Both the position numbers and the translations under genes were made by a program. DNA of 64,000 nucleotides. Source: Kitasatospora sp. MAP12-44. GTDB taxonomy: Bacteria; Actinomycetota; Actinomycetes; Streptomycetales; Streptomycetaceae. The notes beneath the pieces were generated by a model. That model was not told the origin of the DNA. It did no database searches and saw nothing but the letters and a program-made list of their open reading frames with translations. The DNA lies in contig NZ_JARZAE010000004.1 in the NCBI RefSeq assembly GCF_029892095.1, forward strand, positions 7,502,001-7,566,000, read 5' to 3'. Positions 58,949-64,000 of this stretch are shown here, in pieces (position 1 is the stretch's first letter; each line of letters opens with the position of its first letter).

Positions 58949-59514
58949 GTCGGCTCCTCGGAGGCGAGCCGGCGGAACCGGCCGGCGTGGAAGACCAGCG
59001 GCGCCACCGCATGGTCGGTGTCCAGCTCGTGGATTCGGAGCAGGACGATGTCGTGGTCGCCTGCCCGGACGAGCCGGTCGATGCTGCAGTCGAACCAGGC
59101 GCTCGAGCCCGTGACCAGGACGGCGCCCTCGGGGGTGGCACTCCAGTCGAGGCCCGCGAAGCGGTCGCCGTCGCGGGCCGCGAGCTGTCGGCAGGCGCTG
59201 TCCTGGTGGGCGCCGAGCACGCTGACGCCGATCCGGGTGCGGTCGCGCAGCAGGGGCCAGGTGGTCGAGGTGTGCGCTACGCAGACCGAGACCAGCGGCG
59301 GGTCCAGGGAGACGGAGGTGAACGAGCTGGCGGCGAGGCCGACCGGCGTCCCGTCGGCCAGAGCGGCGAGGGCGGTGACTCCCGTCGGGAACGTGCCGAA
59401 CGCCCGCCGAAGCTCGTCCGGCCGCAAGGACCGCCCCGGGGACGGGTCCGGCGTCAGGACACGGTCCGGGCCCGGGCGGTGCCCACTGCGGTGGTGCGGA
59501 CGGGTCGTGGTCAT
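58945..59514 (-). CDS. Flavin reductase (HpaC/DIM6-NTAB type)
   Basis: This 189-residue flavin reductase-like domain has LRRAFGTFPTGVTALAALADGTPVG-type N-terminus (about 30-55), LAASSFTSVSLDPPLVSVCV, and the closing LLRIHELDTDHAVAPLVFHAGRFRRL. It reduces FMN with NAD(P)H to supply the neighbouring luciferase-like monooxygenases. The start at 59514 overlaps the preceding monooxygenase stop, and its end overlaps the broken DUF1684 gene. Confidence 0.88.
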   Translation of the reverse strand: MTTTRPHHRSGHRPGPDRVLTPDPSPGRSLRPDELRRAFGTFPTGVTALAALADGTPVGLAASSFTSVSLDPPLVSVCVAHTSTTWPLLRDRTRIGVSVLGAHQDSACRQLAARDGDRFAGLDWSATPEGAVLVTGSSAWFDCSIDRLVRAGDHDIVLLRIHELDTDHAVAPLVFHAGRFRRLASEEPT

Positions 59515-60641
59515 CGCCGGGCCCATTCCTCGGCCAGCAGCGCGTAGGAGCGGACCCGGTCCTGGTGCTGGTGGGTGATGGTCGTGATGATCAGTTCGTC
59601 GGCGCCGGTGGCGTCGCGAAGCGCCTCCAGCTGGTCGGCGACCTGGCGTGGTGAGCCGACGAACTGGGTGTCGGTGCGGTCCGCGACCAGCGTCCAGTCC
59701 TCCTCGGTCCAGGCGTGGGCACGGGCCTCGTCGGGCGTGGGGAACTGGATCGCGCCCTCGCCGCTGCGGATGCTGCGTACCCAAAGTCCGTAGCCGGTGG
59801 CCAACTCCCGTGCGGTGGACTCGTCCTCGGCGACGACGATGTCGGCGGAGACGCTGACGTGGGGCCGGTCCAGCTCGGCGGAGGGGGTGAAGGCCGCGCG
59901 GTAGCTCTCGGCGGCCTCCAGGACTGTGGCCGGGCTGACGTGGTAGTTCGCGGCGAAGCGCAGGCCGTTCGTACCGGCGACCTCGGCACTGATCCCGGCG
60001 CTGCTGCCCAGGATCCAGACCTGGATGTCGGCCCCTTCACCGGGCACGACGTGCGCCTCGACCCCGTCCGCGGAGACGTAGCTGCCCGCCAGCAGGGCGA
60101 GGATGTCGGCTATCTGCTCATCGTAGGGTTGTGAGTCGGCGCCCGGCTGGTGGAGCAGCTTCTTGTGCAGGGCGAACCGCGGGGAGCGCAGGAGGTGCTC
60201 GAAGGAGAACCGCGCCGGGATCAGCAGGCCGCCCGGCGTGCGGCCGCCGGCGACGGGCGTCGCGCCCACCAGGGCGGGCTGTCGGCTGCTCGGCGCGGGC
60301 CGGCCGCCGGAGCGGCCCAGGCCGAGGTCGAACCGGCCGGGGTGCAGGGCGTCGAGCAGGCCGAACTCCTCGACGGTGGACAGGGCGGTGCGGTGCCCGA
60401 GCTGGACGGCGCCGGCCCCGAGCCGGATCGTCGAGGTCGCGGACGCGGTGAGTGCGAGGACGACGGCGGGGGAGGTGCCCGCGACACCGGGGTTGAGGTG
60501 GTGCTCGGCGAACCAGTAGCGCGCGTACCCGAGTTGTTCGGCCTGCTGGGCCAGATCGATGCTGTTGTGCAGAGCCCGGATCGCGTTGGATCCGGAGGAG
60601 ATGGGTACGAGGTCGAGAACCGTGAGCGGGGTGTTGGCCAT
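59511..60641 (-). CDS. Luciferase-like (LLM) flavin-dependent monooxygenase
   Basis: This 376-residue TIM-barrel LLM-family enzyme (bacterial luciferase/alkanal monooxygenase type) has LGYARYWFAEHHLNPGVAGT near residue 40, IRLGAGAVQLGHRTAL, ALHPGRFDLGLGRSGGRPA and a C-terminal FVGSPRQVADQLEAL. It uses FMNH2 from the reductase encoded downstream, with which it overlaps by 4 bp. The substrate is unknown; related operons attack organosulfur compounds, amines or aldehydes. Confidence 0.88.
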   Translation of the reverse strand: MANTPLTVLDLVPISSGSNAIRALHNSIDLAQQAEQLGYARYWFAEHHLNPGVAGTSPAVVLALTASATSTIRLGAGAVQLGHRTALSTVEEFGLLDALHPGRFDLGLGRSGGRPAPSSRQPALVGATPVAGGRTPGGLLIPARFSFEHLLRSPRFALHKKLLHQPGADSQPYDEQIADILALLAGSYVSADGVEAHVVPGEGADIQVWILGSSAGISAEVAGTNGLRFAANYHVSPATVLEAAESYRAAFTPSAELDRPHVSVSADIVVAEDESTARELATGYGLWVRSIRSGEGAIQFPTPDEARAHAWTEEDWTLVADRTDTQFVGSPRQVADQLEALRDATGADELIITTITHQHQDRVRSYALLAEEWARR

Positions 60642-60662
60642 GGCGAGGTCCTTGTCAGGGGG

Positions 60663-61346
60663 TTACGGACGCGGTCGGGTCCGGCGCTGCGACCGCTGCC
60701 GGAAGTAGCGGACGAGTTCGGCGTAGGGCTCGATCGGGTTGGTGACGTTGGCGGAGAAGAGCGGGTCGCCGTAGCGGGCGGCGAGGTCTACAGACTCGCG
60801 GCTGGTCGCGCTGCCGTGCCAGACCCGGATGGGCTGCTGGAGCGGCCGGGGCCAGACCTCGGCCTCGGTCAGCTCCGGGCGGAAGCGCGGTGAGTAGGTC
60901 ACCTTGTCCTGTCGCCAGATGTGTCGGAACAGTTCGTAGGACTCGGCGTTGCGGTCCCACTGGTCGTCGGGGGTGACCTGGAACAGTTCGCGCTGGGCCG
61001 TGCCGTTGCCCTTGCCGATGATCAGCTCCAGCCGGCCCTGGGAGAGGTGGTCGAGGGTCGCGTAGTCCTCGTAGGCGCGCACCGGGTCGAGCAGGCTCAG
61101 CGTGGTCACCGCGGTGAACAGCCGGATCTGCTTGGTGAGGGCGGCGATGTGACTGAGCACCACCGACGGGGCGGACGAGATGAACGGCCGCTCGTGGCGC
61201 TCGCCGACGCCGAAGCCGTCGAAGCCCAGCTCCTCGGCGCGCAGCGCGTTGTCGATCACCTCCCGGAAGCGCTCCTGGGTCGACTTCCGCACGCCGGTCA
61301 CCGGATCCGGGGCGTGCACGATCAGGGTGATGGCCAGGAACTTCAC
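60663..61346 (-). CDS. C-terminally truncated LLM-family monooxygenase
   Basis: This 227-residue LLM protein has a normal N-terminus (MKFLAITLIVHAPDPVTG) and family segments ELGFDGFGVGERHERPF and LDHLSQGRLELIIGKGNGTA, but stops after PYAELVRYFRQRSQRRTRPRP, about 110 residues short of the usual 330-350. The next gene starts 22 bp later, so a deletion has removed the last third of the barrel. A truncated enzyme is unlikely to be active unless it pairs with another subunit. It overlaps the preceding gene (ATGA). Confidence 0.75.
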   Translation of the reverse strand: MKFLAITLIVHAPDPVTGVRKSTQERFREVIDNALRAEELGFDGFGVGERHERPFISSAPSVVLSHIAALTKQIRLFTAVTTLSLLDPVRAYEDYATLDHLSQGRLELIIGKGNGTAQRELFQVTPDDQWDRNAESYELFRHIWRQDKVTYSPRFRPELTEAEVWPRPLQQPIRVWHGSATSRESVDLAARYGDPLFSANVTNPIEPYAELVRYFRQRSQRRTRPRP

Positions 61347-62722
61347 GATGCCCCCGCCACGTGGGTGCGGGCCGGGCGCGCTTCGCCGAGCCCGAGGTGG
61401 TCGCGCAGCGTGTCACCCGCGTACTCGGTGCGGAACACGCCCCGCTCCTGGAGCAGCGGTACGACGGTGTCGGCGAACTCGTCCAGCCCGCCCGGCGTCA
61501 GGTGCGGCGCGAGGATGAACCCGTCGCTGCCGTCGGACTGCACGAACTCGTTCAGCGCGGCGGCGACGTGCACCGGGGTGCCGATGAAGGACTGCCGGCC
61601 GGTCACCTCGATGACCAGCTCCCGGATCGAGAGGTTCTTGGCCTCGGCCAGGGCGCGCCACTGCGCGGCGACGGCCAGTGGGTCGCGGTGCATCCGCACC
61701 GAGGCGCGGCCGCGGGCGATGGTGTGCTCGCCGAGGAGCGGATCCACTGCCGGCAGCGGCCCGTCGGGGTCGTAGGCGCTGAGGTCGCGGTTCCACAGCT
61801 GCTCCAGGAGCTTGATCGCGGTCTGGCCGCTGACCTGCTGACGGCGGATCAGATCCGCTTTCTCCTGCGCCTCGGCGTCGGTGGCGCCCAGCACGAAGGT
61901 GACGGCGGGCAGGATCTTCAGCTCGTCGTGGGAACGGCCGTAGCGGGCCAGCCGCCGCTTGACGTCGGCGTAGAAGGCCTGGCCGGCCTCCAGGGTGCCG
62001 TGCCGGCTGAAGATGGCGTCGGCGGCCGAGGCGGCGAACTCCCGGCCCTCCTCGGAGTCGCCCGCCTGGAAGACCACCGGGCGGCCCTGCGGGCTGCGCG
62101 GGACGTTGAACTGCCCGGTGATGTCGAACTGGCTTACATGGTGGTCGAATTGCCCTGCCCTCGGCTCCCTGAGGAAGACGTTGGACTCCTTGTCCGCCAC
62201 GATCTCGTCGCCCCGCCAGGAGTCGAACAGCTCCCAGGTCGCGGCCAGGAACTGTTTGGCGCGCTCGTAGCGGTCCTCCTCCGCCAGAAACCCGCCGCGC
62301 CGGAAGTTCTGGCCCGTGAACTCGTCCCAGGAGGTGACGACGTTCCAGGCCGCGCGCCCGGCCGACAGGTGGTCCAAGGAGGCGAACTGCCGTGCCACCT
62401 CGTAGGGTTCGTTGAAGGTGGAGTTGATGGTTCCGGCGAGGCCGAGCCGGTCGGTGACGGCGGCCAGTGCGGCCAGGACGGTGAACGTGTCCGGCCGTCC
62501 CACGACGTCCAGGTCGTAGATCTCCCCGTTCTGCTCACGCAGGCGCAGCCCTTCGGCGAGGAACAGGAAGTCGAACTTGGCACGCTCGGCCGTGCGGGCA
62601 AGGTGGACGAAGGAGCTGAAGTCGATCTGGCTGCCGGCGGCCGGATCGCTCCACACGGTGGTGTTGTTCACCCCGGGGAAGTGTGCGGCGAGATGGATCT
62701 GCTTGACGGGCCTGCTGCTCAT
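61343..62722 (-). CDS. NtaA/SnaA/DszA-type LLM monooxygenase
   Basis: This 459-residue enzyme belongs to the NtaA/SnaA/DszA subfamily of flavin-dependent monooxygenases: HLAAHFPGVNNTTVWSDP, FDFLFLAEGLRLR, TINSTFNEPYEVARQFASLD, AAWNVVTSWDEFTGQNF and VVFQAGDSEEGREFAA. Relatives act on nitrilotriacetate, pristinamycin precursors, dibenzothiophene sulfone and other sulfones. It probably uses FMNH2 from the operon's reductase. It starts 21 bp after the gene at 62744. Confidence 0.9.
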   Translation of the reverse strand: MSSRPVKQIHLAAHFPGVNNTTVWSDPAAGSQIDFSSFVHLARTAERAKFDFLFLAEGLRLREQNGEIYDLDVVGRPDTFTVLAALAAVTDRLGLAGTINSTFNEPYEVARQFASLDHLSAGRAAWNVVTSWDEFTGQNFRRGGFLAEEDRYERAKQFLAATWELFDSWRGDEIVADKESNVFLREPRAGQFDHHVSQFDITGQFNVPRSPQGRPVVFQAGDSEEGREFAASAADAIFSRHGTLEAGQAFYADVKRRLARYGRSHDELKILPAVTFVLGATDAEAQEKADLIRRQQVSGQTAIKLLEQLWNRDLSAYDPDGPLPAVDPLLGEHTIARGRASVRMHRDPLAVAAQWRALAEAKNLSIRELVIEVTGRQSFIGTPVHVAAALNEFVQSDGSDGFILAPHLTPGGLDEFADTVVPLLQERGVFRTEYAGDTLRDHLGLGEARPARTHVAGAS

Positions 62723-62743
62723 GGCGGGTGCGGTCCTTCCAGC

Positions 62744-63949
62744 TCAGACGGCGGCGTAGCGGTTGGCAGGGCGCGGCAGGCGGAGCAGTCCGCGCAGGGA
62801 GGGCGCCTGGTACGCGGTGCGGAAGGCGCCGCGGCGCTGGAGTTCGGGCACCAGGCGGCGGGTGATCTGCTCCAGGTCGTACGGCAGGGTGGCGGGCCGC
62901 AGCCGGAAGCCGGTGAGTCCAGTCTGGTGCAACTCCTGTAGGAGGTCGGCGAGTTCGGCCGGGGTGCCGGTGAAGGCGAGTGCGTCGCTGGTGTACTCGG
63001 AACCGGCGCACTGGTCGAGGCGGGCCTTGCGGTCGGCGGCGGCGCCGGGGACGTCGTCGAGGAAGACCAGCAGATCGCCGAAAACGTGCACCGTCTCGTC
63101 GGCGCGGCCCGCGGCGGACTGGGCGTCGCGGATCTCGGCGACGATCGACCGGGCGTGCCCGGCGTCGCGCGGGGTGACGAAGCCGAGGTCCGCCGAGCGG
63201 GCCACCAGTTCGTACGGCACGGTGGCGTGCGCCAGTGCGGCGACGACGGGCTGCCCCTGCGGCGGACGCGGTGTGATGGAGGGCCCCCGCACGCTGAACC
63301 TGCCACCCTCGAAGTCGATGTAGTGCAGCTTGGCGCGGTCGACGAAGCGGCCCGTGGCGACGTCGCGGATCTCGGCGTCGTCCTCCCAGCTGTCCCACAG
63401 CCGGCGCAGCACCTCGACGTAGTCGTCGGCCTCGGCGAAGAGCTCCCGGAGCAGTGCCTGCCCCGCCGGTGCGGCGAGGTCCTCGATCCGCAGGCGCGGC
63501 ACCGTACGGCGTCCGAAGTGCGCCGCCTGGTCGGCTCGGCCGTCCACCTTGACCTGGACCCCGGCGCGTCCGGTGCTCACGAAGTCGAGGGTGGCGATCG
63601 CCTTGGAAAGGTGGAACGGCTCGGTATGGGTGACCACTGCGGTCGGGAGCAGTCCGATGTGGCGGGTCAGCGGCGCGATCCGGGCGGCGACCAGCACCGC
63701 GTCCAGCCGACCGCGCACGTGGTCGGTCCGCTCGTCCGGCTCGGTGGGGTGGGAGGACTGCAGGCCCAGGGAGTCCTCGATGGTCACCAGGTCCAGCAGG
63801 CCTCGCTCGGCTTCGGTGACCAGGTCGGCCCAATAGGGCGCGGTGAACAGTTCGTGCGGCCGGGCATCGGGCTCGCGCCAGGCTGCGGGGTGCCAGCCGG
63901 CGCCGTCCAGGGCGACGGCCAGGTGTAGGGCTGCGCGGGATTCGGGCAT
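62744..63949 (-). CDS. LLM-family flavin-dependent monooxygenase
   Basis: This 401-residue LLM-family protein has LHLAVALDGAGWHPAAWRE, ADLVTEAERGLLDLVTIEDS, GLLPTAVVTHTEPFHLSKAI and LDFVSTGRAGVQVKV, and a C-terminal FRLRPATLPYDLEQITRRLV. It is the first gene visible in the minus-strand operon, so the promoter lies beyond 63949, perhaps outside the window. The substrate is unknown; a role in organosulfur scavenging together with the NtaA-type enzyme is inferred. Confidence 0.88.
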   Translation of the reverse strand: MPESRAALHLAVALDGAGWHPAAWREPDARPHELFTAPYWADLVTEAERGLLDLVTIEDSLGLQSSHPTEPDERTDHVRGRLDAVLVAARIAPLTRHIGLLPTAVVTHTEPFHLSKAIATLDFVSTGRAGVQVKVDGRADQAAHFGRRTVPRLRIEDLAAPAGQALLRELFAEADDYVEVLRRLWDSWEDDAEIRDVATGRFVDRAKLHYIDFEGGRFSVRGPSITPRPPQGQPVVAALAHATVPYELVARSADLGFVTPRDAGHARSIVAEIRDAQSAAGRADETVHVFGDLLVFLDDVPGAAADRKARLDQCAGSEYTSDALAFTGTPAELADLLQELHQTGLTGFRLRPATLPYDLEQITRRLVPELQRRGAFRTAYQAPSLRGLLRLPRPANRYAAV

Positions 63950-64000
63950 GGGTGTACCGCTTCCTTCGGATGGGTGTCTCGGCTGGGACGACGCGACACG

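Noticed and set aside
1..64000. tRNA, rRNA or attachment sites
   Set aside because: No cloverleaf, rRNA motif or integrase/att pair was recognised in the window by eye; a tRNAscan and Infernal run would be decisive.

Overview
The window is high-GC DNA with GTG/ATG starts, rare TTA codons, Tat- and Sec-exported proteins and strong AAGGAG-type ribosome sites. Gene content (LapA-domain protein, XdhC, a divergent second EF-Tu, an Acg-type nitroreductase, trypco2/trypsin and CHAT proteins, paired citrate synthases) points to a Streptomyces/Kitasatospora-type actinomycete. The mix of catabolic islands, a specialised-metabolism operon, a conflict locus and gene debris suggests an accessory, arm-like part of the chromosome. 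Identifications come from reading the sequence only; no database search was run.

Layout. (1) 1-4620, minus strand: a tight operon of MFS exporter, ATP-grasp ligase, B12-binding mutase small subunit, second ATP-grasp ligase and lysine/ornithine N-monooxygenase (cut by the left edge), probably the end of a biosynthetic cluster. Five 16-bp direct repeats lie upstream of it. (2) 5460-13534: LapA-domain protein, XdhC-family protein, a frameshifted GNAT-NTF2 fusion, a secreted neprosin-type glutamic peptidase, a Tat-exported DUF4185 protein, a membrane-anchored HTH/lysozyme-like fusion, and a divergent EamA exporter/LysR pair. (3) 13635-23905: a dense candidate conflict locus with an LCAT-like hydrolase, a transglutaminase-fold protease, a CHAT protease, a degenerate SIR2-like protein, an unrecognised protein, a kinase with a Zn-binding tail, a trypsin-like protease and trypco2. 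Two of its genes carry TTA codons. (4) 24101-29267: pseudouridine catabolism genes, a further PfkB kinase and a HAD phosphatase fused to a GT20 synthase. (5) 29509-35271: SnoaL protein, MerR regulator, a Tat-type lipase (copy A of a duplication), and two divergent citrate synthases, one with an N-terminal HTH.

(6) 35373-47682: an apparently complete galactose oxidation regulon. A secreted GH27 alpha-galactosidase would release galactose and an ABC transporter import it. An epimerase, SDR dehydrogenase, SMP-30 lactonase, galactonate dehydratase, KDGal kinase and KDPGal aldolase would convert it to pyruvate and glyceraldehyde 3-phosphate, under a GntR regulator. (7) 47926-52165: a redox module of HTH-PPOX protein, Acg nitroreductase, small membrane protein, diheme cytochrome b and HemL-like aminotransferase. 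(8) 52412-54878: hypothetical protein and a methyltransferase/TetR pair sharing a striking double operator. (9) 54964-58948: gene debris around a second tuf: an exonuclease III tail, a near-identical second lipase copy, a response-regulator fragment, an internally deleted citrate synthase and a broken DUF1684 gene. (10) 58945-63949: an operon of flavin reductase and four luciferase-like monooxygenases, one truncated. No tRNA, rRNA, CRISPR array or intact insertion sequence was seen.
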